Positions 35,187-44,633 of a stretch of DNA of 64,000 bases are shown piece by piece. Every line of letters begins with the position of its first letter. The first letter of the stretch is position 1. The DNA is from Collinsella sp. zg1085 (GTDB lineage: Bacteria; Actinomycetota; Coriobacteriia; Coriobacteriales; Coriobacteriaceae), in assembly GCF_018889955.1 (NCBI RefSeq), contig NZ_CP076545.1:1488001-1552000 (forward strand), given 5' to 3'. Below the pieces are notes generated by a model. It was not told the DNA's origin, ran no database searches, and saw only the letters and a list, made by a program, of their open reading frames with translations. A program made the position numbers and the translations under genes.

Positions 35187-36431
35187 TTATTTAGGCCGCT
35201 CATCACGGGTATCGAGCAACCAATCTATCATGTTAACAATACGGACACCTCGTTTCGTTACTCCGGTTTGATAACGATCAAGCGTGAGTACGTAGCAGGG
35301 AAAAGAATCCTCAAGCCCTTCAAATGGAGCAAGTTCACGTTTATATGTCTCTTGTCCTGAAAACTCATCGCACACTTGGATATACATACGTTCTTCTGCG
35401 CGGTGAGCCACATAATCAATCTCGCCTCGTTTCAATGCTCCCACCTCAACACGATACCCACGGCGAATCAGTTCATTAAAGACAACACACTCAAGTTGCG
35501 CTCCAAAATCATCAGGTGTGAAATCACTCATAAGATTGCGAAGACCTGTATCTGCTGGATAGAATTTGCGTTGTGGACGAAGCATCTGTTTTCCAGCCAA
35601 GCCAAACTGTCTACATTCCCGCATGATATAGGCATCTTTTAACGCACGAATATAATTGTCTATCGTCTCTACACTCGTACGCCGCCCCGAACTTGCAAGC
35701 GCGTTAACAATATTTCGGCTTGAAAAAAGATTGCCCGAGGTTGAAAACGTATATCTCACCAGCTTTGCCAACAAATCAAAGTCACTGATATGCGTGTGCG
35801 TTGCCACATCATTGAGAATAATTGTTTCATACACGGTGGTCAGCATCTCAATCATGCGCTCAGGTGTTCGCCTGTCCATTTCAAATTGTGCAGGCATGCC
35901 ACCATAGCGTATAAAGGATGCAAACAAATCATCACGAGTCTCACCCTCAGAGTTTGTAGTCTTTGCAAACAGAACATACTCATCAAACGAAAGCGGATGA
36001 ACATTGATGGTTACGTAACGACCGCCTAACAATGTTGCCAAATCTGAAGAAAGTACATGCGCATTTGACCCCGTGAGATATACATCTACGCGCTCCTCGG
36101 TATGTAGCCGACGAACAACCTTCTCCCAAGAACTCACCTCCTGAATCTCATCAAGCAATACATAAAAGTTCTGTGATTGATGAGACTGTTCTAAAGCCGT
36201 GTGAACCAGCTGTTGAAGCCACTCCGCTGTTGGATTGATAGGAAGACCAAGCTGGTCTAAACGCAGATAAATGACATTGTCCTTGCCCACCTCTGATGCT
36301 AGGCGATTGGCATAAGCCGATATGAGAGATGATTTTCCGCAACGCCGCATACCAGTTATAACTTTAATAACACTGCTATTGCGATAGCGCTCAATTTGCT
36401 TCTCATACTGTGGGCGGCTGATATATGCCAT
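35187..36431 (-). CDS. AAA ATPase with DUF4143 C-terminal domain
   Basis: 414 residues. P-loop GMRRCGKSSLIS at about 27-38, Walker B VLLDEIQEV, sensor region YLTGSNAHVLSSDL and NVHPLSFDEYVLF are typical of the AAA_14 family; DUF4143 (nuclease-like fold, FNELIRRGYRVEVGALKRGEIDYVAHR) is at the C terminus. These proteins are widespread in anaerobes, often as single mobile genes, with unknown function. ATG 36431 is immediately preceded by an array of three palindromes overlapping its promoter, suggesting tight control. No partner gene is adjacent. Confidence 0.9.
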   Translation of the reverse strand: MAYISRPQYEKQIERYRNSSVIKVITGMRRCGKSSLISAYANRLASEVGKDNVIYLRLDQLGLPINPTAEWLQQLVHTALEQSHQSQNFYVLLDEIQEVSSWEKVVRRLHTEERVDVYLTGSNAHVLSSDLATLLGGRYVTINVHPLSFDEYVLFAKTTNSEGETRDDLFASFIRYGGMPAQFEMDRRTPERMIEMLTTVYETIILNDVATHTHISDFDLLAKLVRYTFSTSGNLFSSRNIVNALASSGRRTSVETIDNYIRALKDAYIMRECRQFGLAGKQMLRPQRKFYPADTGLRNLMSDFTPDDFGAQLECVVFNELIRRGYRVEVGALKRGEIDYVAHRAEERMYIQVCDEFSGQETYKRELAPFEGLEDSFPCYVLTLDRYQTGVTKRGVRIVNMIDWLLDTRDERPK

Positions 36432-36448
36432 TACGTTGCTCCCTCAAT

Positions 36449-36550
36449 ATTGTCAGGTGAACTCGACAACTATATTAACTGGAGCAAAGTTGTCGAGTCA
36501 ACTCGACAACTTTATCTTTTTTATCCATGTTGTCAGATTCACTCGACAAC
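36449..36550 (-). promoter_or_regulatory. Promoter of the AAA ATPase with three palindromic operators at 40-bp spacing
   Basis: Three 22-bp sites at 36449-36470, 36489-36510 and 36529-36550 all end in ACTCGACAAC; the middle one is a perfect 10-bp inverted repeat, the outer two degenerate in the first half. Start-to-start distance is exactly 40 bp both times. On the minus strand a -35 TTGACT (36496-36501) inside the middle site and a -10 TAATAT (36472-36477), 18 bp apart, make a good promoter, so bound protein would block RNA polymerase. Confidence 0.75.
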
Positions 36551-36614
36551 TTTATATCTCGCCGTCTCAGGGAGCACACTAACAACCTATCAAAGACCGC
36601 CGGTAAACCTGCTG

Positions 36615-37103
36615 CTATATCTCGTCCCAAAAAGCGTCGGCAAGAACCTTAAAGCAAACTTTTTTAAGCGGCGCTGGTTCTTCTCCAGCTGGTGCAAGAT
36701 TGGGCATGTGCGGTTCATTTACCATAAAGATGGCAAAATGACCCTGCGCCAAGCTACCCTCAAGTACATCGGTGTTATCAGCAGCAGCATCGCAGTAACC
36801 TTTGTCAGCAAGCTCATCAAAAGGACCCGTGGGCACAACTGCGCTTGGCGTTGTACGAACGCGCTCAACCCCATCGAGGTCAACCTGCACATCGAGATAC
36901 CGATGATGAATCTCAAAATGAGCATCTTCCAGCAGTTTTGTGCTTGTTTGCATAACGTTTGCAAAGACTCGGTTACCATCAATATCTGTTCTTCCCAAAG
37001 GCAACTCAGAAAGATTGTGCTCTTCGAGCCAGTCAATCAACACATCAAGACCCCGCGTAAGACCTCGATACAAGCCAAGGGCACTGAGTCCGTCATAAAC
37101 CAT
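36615..37103 (-). CDS. YhcH/YjgK/YiaL (NanQ-like) family protein
   Basis: 162 residues of the DUF386 cupin-like family: DIHFEIHHRYLDVQVDLDG-type segment (here AHFEIHHRYLDVQVDL), EEHNLSELPLG near the start and FAIFMVNEPHMPNLA with metal-binding His near the end. Family members act on sialic acid anomers (NanQ) or related sugar acids. It is the last gene of the sugar-acid operon, after the sialidase-like gene. RBS AAAGG precedes ATG 37103. Confidence 0.88.
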   Translation of the reverse strand: MVYDGLSALGLYRGLTRGLDVLIDWLEEHNLSELPLGRTDIDGNRVFANVMQTSTKLLEDAHFEIHHRYLDVQVDLDGVERVRTTPSAVVPTGPFDELADKGYCDAAADNTDVLEGSLAQGHFAIFMVNEPHMPNLAPAGEEPAPLKKVCFKVLADAFWDEI

Positions 37104-37219
37104 ATCTATATCCTTTCATATCTCTTGCCAATCTCTCACGCACGCCTTACGCGCCACCCGGCTGCGAAGCACACCTCACGTGCCTCACACATACACAGCC
37201 CATGTCTCTCCGTCTCTAC

Positions 37220-38380
37220 CTAGCGGCTCACCTCACCTGACGTGGGGTTATACACACCTTCACCGCGCACAGTACCTATCACATCCTCCTCAGAAAGCTT
37301 GACCCACTTCACTCCGCGACGTGTCTGGTAGGCGTATGCGATATGCAACATGCCATCTGATGCCTGCATTAAGCAGGGATACTCGTACTGCCGATTGCTA
37401 AAACGGTTTTCTGAACCAACATAGCCCTCACCACGCTCAACAAAGCGAATAAGCGGGAAAGTCTTGCCACCGTCTTCAGAAAGTGCAATAGCAACGGGAT
37501 TGCGCAGCGCTGGCCATGCTCCTTTAACGCCATAGGTGGCAGGCGCGGAGTTATGGTTATAAGCAAGGGCTACGCGCCCGCTGGCAAGCTTAACGGCAGC
37601 AATACCTGAGTTGTTGTTTGGCAAGGGTGTTGCCACCGGAGCACTCCAGCTATCGCCAAAATCAAACGATTCACTTCGGTATATAAAATCTGCCTCACGG
37701 CTGCGCATAAATGCAAGCAAATGTCCGCTTTTAAGCTCAACAATGCTTGGGTGTACACGACCAGCAGACCTTGGCATATCAACTCGACGCCAAGTAGCAC
37801 CCTTATCATCAGAGATAGCAAAGGTGCTAGGGTCACCCGCAAGACCAGTTTCACTATCACGGCAAAGCCACAAGCCATAAATCCAGCGACCATTAGAGAG
37901 CACCTGAATAGCTTGGCGTGCAAAGGTACCCTCATCAGATAATACAAGCTCAGGCTCGGACCACGTTAGGCCATCATCGACGCTCACTTGACGCTTAATG
38001 ACGCTGGTAAACTGCATGTTATCCTTGCCGTCCTCACGCCCCCGTTGTGAGGTATACAAGCACCAAATCTGGCCAGTGGGCGCCACAAAAAGAGACGGAT
38101 TTTGATTTGAAAAATCATTATCACAGGAAATGTAGGCAGGCTCACTCCACTGGTCGCTTCCCTTTTCAAGGCGCGATACCACAATATTGACATCGGTGTC
38201 ACCCTCGTACGTGCCGGCAAACCAGCAGCATAACAGTGTGCCTGCTGGCGTCTCAACAAGCCCTGGACCATGTGCGGTCTTCCATGGACCTGGCGGCAAC
38301 ATAGCCCCAACGTAGTTCATTTCTTCGTCGAAATACAGCTGCCCGTCAGGGGTATAGCCCAGAAGCGCTTTAATTGCCAT
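37220..38380 (-). CDS. Sialidase-like BNR-repeat protein
   Basis: 386 residues, six-bladed propeller type with four visible Asp-box motifs: SVDDGLTWSEP, SDDKGATWRRV, FDFGDSWSAP and SEDGGKTFPLI. The FRIP-like N-terminal arginine is not obvious, and there is no signal peptide, so it is unlike secreted sialidases. It resembles BNR_2 proteins found with DapA-like aldolases and may act on a short sugar-acid substrate inside the cell. It lies between the permease and YhcH genes. Substrate unknown. Confidence 0.8.
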   Translation of the reverse strand: MAIKALLGYTPDGQLYFDEEMNYVGAMLPPGPWKTAHGPGLVETPAGTLLCCWFAGTYEGDTDVNIVVSRLEKGSDQWSEPAYISCDNDFSNQNPSLFVAPTGQIWCLYTSQRGREDGKDNMQFTSVIKRQVSVDDGLTWSEPELVLSDEGTFARQAIQVLSNGRWIYGLWLCRDSETGLAGDPSTFAISDDKGATWRRVDMPRSAGRVHPSIVELKSGHLLAFMRSREADFIYRSESFDFGDSWSAPVATPLPNNNSGIAAVKLASGRVALAYNHNSAPATYGVKGAWPALRNPVAIALSEDGGKTFPLIRFVERGEGYVGSENRFSNRQYEYPCLMQASDGMLHIAYAYQTRRGVKWVKLSEEDVIGTVRGEGVYNPTSGEVSR

Positions 38381-38457
38381 GATAATCTCGCAATCTTTGT
38401 TTGCATAACGGTTCAGCTCAACAAAGCGCTTGCCAAGCTGAACCCGATACTAAACCA

Positions 38458-39744
38458 CTAAGCAGGGAACACAATCAGTGCGCCGGCAGTTAAGAAAAGC
38501 AGGCGAATAACATATTGCGGAATGGTGTATTTCCAAAATTCAACCATGGTGTACTGACCCATGCCAAACGCCATCGCAGGCAAGCCATCAATGGGCATAT
38601 AGTGACCACTCCAACCCGAAAGAGTGACCGCAACAGCTGCTGCCATAGGGCTAATACCCATACCTTGACATACCGCAATAGCAAGCGGAGCAAAAATCAT
38701 GACCGTGCCCACCTGAGAACCGGTAAAACATGCAAAGGTTGAGCAAAGCACCGCAAATACCAACACCACCACAAAGGCTGGAACACTGGTACCAATCGCG
38801 CCGGCAACTGTATTGCCCACAAGCGTTGACAAACCGGTATCAGCTAGGCAATTAGCAACAGGAATAACGCCAGCGGTCATAAGAATGATGGGAGAAAATA
38901 GGTTGTCGCGATATTCATTAAAGTCAATAACCTTGATGAGCACCATAACCATAGCTGCAACACCGGGAATCATATAGGCGAGTGCACCAATTGAATCTAC
39001 CATCATCATGGCAACAATAGAAACAGCAAAGGCAATCATAACGGTCCACTCACGCCAAGACTCCATGCGCGGCTCATCAGAAGAAGCGAGTGCATTTTTA
39101 TTCTCAACGGTTGGCTCGGCCACAGGATGGCTGGGCAAGAAACGGTATCCAATCACCGCCCACAGCAAAAAGCCTGCAGATAAAAACAACGAGACCAGTG
39201 CAAACTGCATCATAGTGAGATTAGATGAATCCAGACCCGAAGCGGATAGCACCGAGATAGCAACGCCATATTGCAGTGCCACATTAATAGGAATGAGCGG
39301 ATGGTTTGATGCAATACCTAAGGGCAAAATAAGCTTGGAGCCCGGTAGTTTCTCGTTATAGGGCATAGTTACTACCAGCGAGAAGGTGAGCACATAAAAC
39401 GCCGTTGAGCCCATACCTACAATGGAAGCGCCCAGCATCACCACAATCACCAAAGCAACGTAACTCTTAAAGCCACCAATCTCAACAAGGCGCGTCATTG
39501 CGTCTTTAACCTTAAGAATGAGCGAGGTTTTTTGAATAGCAGCAAGAATTACCATGAAAAAAGCCAGCATCCAAACGGTCGAATTAGTAAAGCCGGCAAA
39601 CGCATAGCTCACATCGCCCAAACCAAATAACACGATGAGGACGCACGCCGCAATAGGCGGCAAGCCAAACGGCAATACGTCAAACATAATCATCGCAATC
39701 ATGGCGAGAAGAACGACGAGCGAAAGAATCATCGCGGTAGTCAT
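38458..39744 (-). CDS. SLC13/anion-permease-family transporter
   Basis: 428 residues from ATG 39744 (AAGGAG 6 nt upstream). About 11-12 hydrophobic helices; characteristic re-entrant motifs are SNHPLIPINVALQYGVA in the middle and FTGSQVGTVMIFAPLAIAV plus SGWSGHYMPIDGLPAM near the end, fitting the divalent-anion/ion-transporter superfamily. It probably imports the sugar acid consumed by the neighbouring enzymes. Gap to the next gene is 77 bp; co-transcription is likely. Confidence 0.82.
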   Translation of the reverse strand: MTTAMILSLVVLLAMIAMIMFDVLPFGLPPIAACVLIVLFGLGDVSYAFAGFTNSTVWMLAFFMVILAAIQKTSLILKVKDAMTRLVEIGGFKSYVALVIVVMLGASIVGMGSTAFYVLTFSLVVTMPYNEKLPGSKLILPLGIASNHPLIPINVALQYGVAISVLSASGLDSSNLTMMQFALVSLFLSAGFLLWAVIGYRFLPSHPVAEPTVENKNALASSDEPRMESWREWTVMIAFAVSIVAMMMVDSIGALAYMIPGVAAMVMVLIKVIDFNEYRDNLFSPIILMTAGVIPVANCLADTGLSTLVGNTVAGAIGTSVPAFVVVLVFAVLCSTFACFTGSQVGTVMIFAPLAIAVCQGMGISPMAAAVAVTLSGWSGHYMPIDGLPAMAFGMGQYTMVEFWKYTIPQYVIRLLFLTAGALIVFPA

Positions 39745-39880
39745 CCTAATCTCCTTTCTGTGACTTGCTGCACAGCGGTGCAGCAACCTGAGGTAGCCGC
39801 TTTGGCACCTACCTATATGCCTACGCTCTTGTCTTTTGCTAAAACCTACTAAGAGCGTTCTACAACTTGTCTAGGAAGCC

Positions 39881-40936
39881 CTACCGTGAACGAGCGAGAC
39901 GCAACGCAAAATCAATGGCGTTGACCAGCGAAGACTCACTTGAGCTTCCCTTGCCTGCTAGAGCAAAACCCGTGCCGTGGTCAACCGAGGTGCGAATAAT
40001 TGGCAAACCAAGCGTTACGTTGACACCTTCAACTGCGTCCCATGCCTGCTGTGCACGGTCATATACAAAACCGATTGTCTTTGTTGGAATATGTCCTTGG
40101 TCGTGATACATACAAACGGTTAGGTCATACCAGCCACCACGCATCTCAGGAAACACCGTATCGGGCGGACAAGGGCCAACCGCGTCTATCCCTTGAGCTC
40201 GCGCATCGTTAATAGCCGGAATAATCTCTTCGATTTCTTCGCGTCCAAATAAACCGTGCTCACCGGCGTGAGGGTTTAAGCCTGCAACTGCGATTTTGGG
40301 GTTCTCAATACCAAGACCACGGCATGCCTGCCACCCAAGCTCAATAACCTCCAGCACACGTGCGCGCTTTACTCGCTCGCACGCTTCGCGCAGCGAACAG
40401 TGGGTTGATACATGAGCCACACGAAAGTCATGATGAGCAAGCATCATTGTGTACTTTTTTGTCTTGGTATAGGTGGCATAAATCTCAGTGTGACCGTCAA
40501 AGTGCTTACCCTGCGGCTCAAGTGCTAAATTCATCGCCTCTTTATTCAAAGCATTAGTTACCGTTGCATCAACCTTGCCTTCCATAGCAAGCTCAATAAG
40601 CGTTCGCACTGATTCAAACGCTGCCCAGCCACCCTCAACTGAAACCTCGCCCAAGCGAAAAGACCGAACGTCCTTTACTAAATCGAGATGGTAAACATCG
40701 ATGATACCGGCTTCAAAGCGTGCATCTTCAAGAGCGCTTATAGCGTTAATTTCAATCTCAGGGTGGTTTACAAAGGTACGCGCCTGAGCAAGCATTTTTG
40801 CATCTCCCACGACAAGTGGGCAGCAACGCTCATATAGCGAGGCATCGGCCAGCGCCTTAACCGTAATCTCAGGACCGTTTCCCGCAGGATCGCCCATCGA
40901 TATTCCCACGATGGGTCGTGAAACAGCGGCGCTCAT
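39881..40936 (-). CDS. PdxA-family dehydrogenase (PdxA2-like)
   Basis: 351 residues: MGDPAGNGPEITVKAL, TNALNKEAMNLA, GHTEIYA, HVSTHCSLREA (metal His), AGLNPHAGEHGLFG and CMYHDQGHIPTK. In vitamin B6 synthesis PdxA oxidises 4-phosphohydroxythreonine; the PdxA2 branch, genetically linked to DUF1537 kinases, oxidises 4-phospho-threonate or -erythronate to dihydroxyacetone phosphate and CO2. The linked kinase at 43.1-44.4 kb supports that branch. It begins directly after the DapA-like stop (TAA-ATG). Confidence 0.9.
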   Translation of the reverse strand: MSAAVSRPIVGISMGDPAGNGPEITVKALADASLYERCCPLVVGDAKMLAQARTFVNHPEIEINAISALEDARFEAGIIDVYHLDLVKDVRSFRLGEVSVEGGWAAFESVRTLIELAMEGKVDATVTNALNKEAMNLALEPQGKHFDGHTEIYATYTKTKKYTMMLAHHDFRVAHVSTHCSLREACERVKRARVLEVIELGWQACRGLGIENPKIAVAGLNPHAGEHGLFGREEIEEIIPAINDARAQGIDAVGPCPPDTVFPEMRGGWYDLTVCMYHDQGHIPTKTIGFVYDRAQQAWDAVEGVNVTLGLPIIRTSVDHGTGFALAGKGSSSESSLVNAIDFALRLARSR

Positions 40937-41833
40937 TTAACGCATTCCCTTCGCGGTATCAGCTGCAAGAACACGTTTCAGCTCTTCAACGCCCTCGTCA
41001 CAAAGATAGTTAAACGGAGCACGACAGGCTCCTACGGGATGCCCCAACAGCTTAACCGCCGTCTTTACCACCGTGTTGGGATTGCCATATTTGAAGCAAG
41101 CTCGCAGTGCTGCAACATTTGCCTGACACGCCTCCGCTTCCTCAAGCTTGCCAGCAGCCCAATTCTCATAAATTCCCACCATGTTTTTGGGATATACGTT
41201 AGCACAGCCCGCAATCGCACCCGTCGCACCAGCCTGTAAGGCACGCAAAATGAGTGCATCATTGCCCGAAAGCACGTCAAAATCTAAATCGCGCGTCTGC
41301 TCAATATAGGCAGACAGATTATCCCAATCACCTGACGAATCCTTTGCCCCTACAATGTTATCGATAGCCGCCAGCTCAACAACAGTCTCTGGCTCAAGGG
41401 CGTTGCCTGTACGTGCTGGAATGTTATACAGCACAATAGGCATCTGAGGCACTGCAGCAGCCACACGTCGATAATGCTCAGCAAGCTCATGTTGGCTTGC
41501 CTTAGCAAAGCTTGGCGTAATAACCGATAAAACATCAGCGCCTGCAGCCTCAGCCATTTTGCACTGTTCAATGGTCTCGCGTGTTGAAATACAACCGGTG
41601 CCTGCATACACCGGAACACGACCAGCCACCTGCTCAATTACTGTCTCAAGCACAAGCTTTTTTTCTGCACACGAAAGAATATAACCCTCTCCGTTTGTTC
41701 CAAAAGGAAATATGCCATGGATACCCGCCTCAATTTGGCGGTCAACCTGCCGACGAAGCTCCTCAAGGTTGACGCTCTCGTCCTCATGCATGGGCGTCAC
41801 AATAGGGACAACGATGCCCTTCAATGTGATCAT
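40937..41833 (-). CDS. DapA/NAL-family aldolase
   Basis: 298 residues from ATG 41833 (AAGGAG upstream). Family residues: PFGTNGEGYIL, YAGTGCIST, the tyrosine of VLYNIPARTG and the Schiff-base lysine of GAKDSSGDW. Members include dihydrodipicolinate synthase, N-acetylneuraminate lyase and 2-keto-3-deoxy sugar-acid aldolases. Its place among sugar-acid genes, next to a sialidase-like protein and YhcH, favours a keto-acid aldolase over a lysine-synthesis role. Specificity cannot be read from sequence. Confidence 0.88.
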   Translation of the reverse strand: MITLKGIVVPIVTPMHEDESVNLEELRRQVDRQIEAGIHGIFPFGTNGEGYILSCAEKKLVLETVIEQVAGRVPVYAGTGCISTRETIEQCKMAEAAGADVLSVITPSFAKASQHELAEHYRRVAAAVPQMPIVLYNIPARTGNALEPETVVELAAIDNIVGAKDSSGDWDNLSAYIEQTRDLDFDVLSGNDALILRALQAGATGAIAGCANVYPKNMVGIYENWAAGKLEEAEACQANVAALRACFKYGNPNTVVKTAVKLLGHPVGACRAPFNYLCDEGVEELKRVLAADTAKGMR

Positions 41834-41905
41834 TGCCACTCCTTTCACTCGACAACACAGCCGCTCTTCTTTTCAGCCACTAACTGGTATGGCTGCCTTC
41901 AAGCC

Positions 41906-43060
41906 TTAGATAATCTGCTGGTAGATAGCGCGCGCTGCCTCGGGGCTTACTTCGCGCCGGTTATTAACCAGCAAGCGCGTGACCTCCATACCAGAGGCAA
42001 CAAGCGAATCTAAATCAACGTTGTCCACACCCAAGGCTCCCAAATTTGCAGGCATATCTAGGTGCTTTACAATCTCGTCCATACGCGCCAGCAGAGCCGC
42101 ACTTTTTTCTTCGTTTGTTTTAGCATCGCCTGCTATACAGCGGTCATAAGCTTTTGCAAATAGCTCAACACAGGCAGGCTCGTTGTAGTGCATAACAGGC
42201 ATTAACAAAATGGCATTAGAAACACCATGTGCGACATGAAAGCGCCCGCCTAAGGGGTATGAAAGCGCATGAACCGCCGTTGTGCCGCTTGCCGAAATTG
42301 CAAAGCCAGCATAAAAACTAGCCAGCTGCATATTCTTTTTAGCTTCAAGTGCCTCCACGTCATCACAGGCAGCTTCAATGTTTTTGAGAATCAAATCAAG
42401 TGCTTCAAGAGCAAATATATCGCTCAAGGGATTTGCTTTTTTACTCGTAAAGCACTCAATAGCATGGCATAGTGCATCAAGCCCAGTGGCTGCAGCAATG
42501 GAGCGCGGCAGCCCCTTGATAAACACCACATCAAGAATAACCGCATCGGCCATCATGGCATCAGATACTATACCTATCTTGAGCTCACGCTCCGGCACCG
42601 CAACAATTGCATTAGGTGTAACCTCAGCTCCTGTACCTGCGGTAGTTGGCATCATTACTGTTGGAACCCGCTTCTTGGCAAGGTTTGGCTGGTCGAGTAA
42701 ATCTACAATGCTGTACTCGTCGGTTGCCAATACCGAAACCAGCTTGGCAGCATCCATAGCCGAGCCACCACCAATGGCAAGAATCAAATCAGCGCCAGTT
42801 GCACAGAACCAGTCAACATTTTTCTGCACATCGTGATAACTCGGCTCAGGCACTAAATCGGTAGTCATCTCAACGCTGGCTCCCGCTTGCTCAATGATGG
42901 CAATGGCAGCATCGGCAAGACCCAATTTCGCAATTGACGCATCGCAAAACAGCGCAACCTTCGTAGCGCCTGTACTCTCAAGCACCAGCGCAAGGTTTTC
43001 GGTAGCCTGCTCACCAGCGTATACTGCATGAGGGAGCCCTAAACTGTACGAATTGAGCAT
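41906..43060 (-). CDS. Iron-containing alcohol dehydrogenase
   Basis: 384 residues. Coenzyme motif LILAIGGGSAMDAAK, metal ligands in LDALCHAIECF and AVHALSYPLGGRFHVAHG, and PTTAGTGAEVTPNAIV are all standard for the family. It would interconvert an aldehyde or keto sugar intermediate and an alcohol in the sugar-acid pathway (for example hydroxy-acid oxidation). AAGGAG precedes ATG 43060. The 45-bp gap to the kinase gene indicates an operon. Confidence 0.92.
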   Translation of the reverse strand: MLNSYSLGLPHAVYAGEQATENLALVLESTGATKVALFCDASIAKLGLADAAIAIIEQAGASVEMTTDLVPEPSYHDVQKNVDWFCATGADLILAIGGGSAMDAAKLVSVLATDEYSIVDLLDQPNLAKKRVPTVMMPTTAGTGAEVTPNAIVAVPERELKIGIVSDAMMADAVILDVVFIKGLPRSIAAATGLDALCHAIECFTSKKANPLSDIFALEALDLILKNIEAACDDVEALEAKKNMQLASFYAGFAISASGTTAVHALSYPLGGRFHVAHGVSNAILLMPVMHYNEPACVELFAKAYDRCIAGDAKTNEEKSAALLARMDEIVKHLDMPANLGALGVDNVDLDSLVASGMEVTRLLVNNRREVSPEAARAIYQQII

Positions 43061-43105
43061 GGTGTTTCTCCTTCTCTTGTGAGTGAATCCGTAAACAACA
43101 AATGG

Positions 43106-44377
43106 CTATGCAGCCGATGTATAAAGCTGTTGCGATATACGAAAAAATAAGTCAGGCTCGCCAAAGCCACCCGATTTAGACACGATGCGTACCGTACGCC
43201 CTTCAAGCTCAAGCTCAGAGACCACCACTCCAGGCGCAAACTCAAACAGCATGCGCAAACGCGAAATATGCAAATATTCAAGCAAGGCAAGCAGCACATC
43301 GCCACCCATAACGAGGATGTTTTCTATAGAACCCTGACGAAGCAGCTCACCAGCGATAGCACCAAGATTAGCCGCCGTGTAGTCACGAAGGTCAGAGATA
43401 CCTACAAGACCTGCCTGTTCAACGTCATCTTGATTAACGCGCGTACTCGCATCAATAACCACCAGCGCATTTGTGCTCAACTCCTGAGAAACATGCTGCG
43501 CAAGTTGAGTAAGCTCTGACGTATGATGCCACGAGCTCTGTAATATCTGTGCAGCTGTCAGGCTATGCAGCGGAGCACCCGCTGCATGTGCCACTGCACA
43601 TTGCTTAACCGAAACAGCATTCACACTGCCACAAAAAGCAACTATTGAGCCGCTCATATCCATATGCTGTGGCAGAGCTGACCCATGCTCTGGTAGCGCT
43701 TGCTCTGGCTTTGCAGCAAAAAACACACGGGCAAGCGCGGACACTAAGCCCATGCATCCGGCAAGCAACAGCGGACGAGTGTTCTTGAGCTCTGCTACAC
43801 GCCTATCAAGTTCTTCATTGGTAATTGCGTCGTATACCGCAATGCCTGGGCTATGCGAGAGGGCTTTGCTTATAGCAACTTCGCTCACTGCTTGCATGCT
43901 TTGCTGAGCAATAATATCTGCCACACGTGAAGTTGTAACCGGTTCAAACGGGTCAGACCCAAGAGCAGTTTCTGCCACCGGTATATCTGTAATATAGTGA
44001 ACGCCGCCGCACGTCACGCGATTCATTGCGGGAAGCGACGGCATAAAATGCAAGGTTGTTGCACTATGCGCCATCAACGCACCTTCAAGCTCAGCACCAA
44101 TATTGCCACGGAGTATCGAATCGGTCTTTTTTACAATCAGCGGCACACCCGCTTGTACTGCTTCCCCAACCAGTTGCGCTATGCGTTTGCGCGCTTCTTC
44201 GGCAGGCAAATGACGAGTTGCAGCATTAACTGAAAGCACCTGAACTTGTTCATCGAGGCACTCAAGCGACAATATGGATAACGGAGTAGTGCATACTTCG
44301 ACACCACAGTGAATAAGTGGAGCAGCGGCGTCGAGTGCTCCAGTTAAATCGTCAGCAATAACGAGTAGCTTAAGCAC
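43106..44377 (-). CDS. DUF1537 four-carbon acid sugar kinase
   Basis: 423 residues starting with GTG 44377, preceded by GGAGGAGG. N-terminal VIADDLTGALDAA and KKTDSILRGNIGAEL and C-terminal VMGGDVLLALLEYL identify the OtnK/DtnK kinase family, which phosphorylates D-threonate, D-erythronate, 3-oxo-tetronates or similar at C4. It is the first gene of the minus-strand operon and divergent from the PrpR-like regulator. Its partner PdxA-like dehydrogenase is three genes downstream. Confidence 0.92.
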   Translation of the reverse strand: MLKLLVIADDLTGALDAAAPLIHCGVEVCTTPLSILSLECLDEQVQVLSVNAATRHLPAEEARKRIAQLVGEAVQAGVPLIVKKTDSILRGNIGAELEGALMAHSATTLHFMPSLPAMNRVTCGGVHYITDIPVAETALGSDPFEPVTTSRVADIIAQQSMQAVSEVAISKALSHSPGIAVYDAITNEELDRRVAELKNTRPLLLAGCMGLVSALARVFFAAKPEQALPEHGSALPQHMDMSGSIVAFCGSVNAVSVKQCAVAHAAGAPLHSLTAAQILQSSWHHTSELTQLAQHVSQELSTNALVVIDASTRVNQDDVEQAGLVGISDLRDYTAANLGAIAGELLRQGSIENILVMGGDVLLALLEYLHISRLRMLFEFAPGVVVSELELEGRTVRIVSKSGGFGEPDLFFRISQQLYTSAA

Positions 44378-44400
44378 CTTTGCCTCCTCCCCTTTGTACC

Positions 44401-44553
44401 AGCTTTGGTGTTTGTTCTAGCTTTGGTATTTCCATAGTAGGGAGCTCGTACAAACTCCGAAACGTACGAATCACCTATTTTTGTCTAAAAATTGAACGTT
44501 TTATAAAACTGAGTGTTGAGTATTTGAACAATCAATAAGCCAGGCTCTATACT
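44401..44553. promoter_or_regulatory. Divergent control region of kinase operon and PrpR-like gene
   Basis: A direct repeat AGCTTTGGTGTTT / AGCTTTGGTATTT (44401 and 44419, 18-bp period) lies before the kinase. On the plus strand TTGAAC (44524-44529) and TATACT (44548-44553), 18 bp apart, form a good promoter for the regulator at 44634. Confidence 0.55.
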
Positions 44554-44633
44554 ACCGATGAGCATTTACGCACGTCAGAGCTAGCATTCAGGCTGCGTAA
44601 CACACGCCACGAATACATCAGCAAGGAGTATAT

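Noticed and set aside
36449-36550. Mini CRISPR array (22-bp repeats, 18-bp spacers)
   Set aside because: Only three units, strongly palindromic, interleaved with a good promoter and no cas genes; an operator array explains it better.
36615-41833. Complete sialic acid catabolic operon (NanA, NanH, NanQ)
   Set aside because: NanK and NanE are missing, the BNR protein has no signal peptide, and DUF1537/PdxA genes indicate another sugar acid; kept as an open possibility only.
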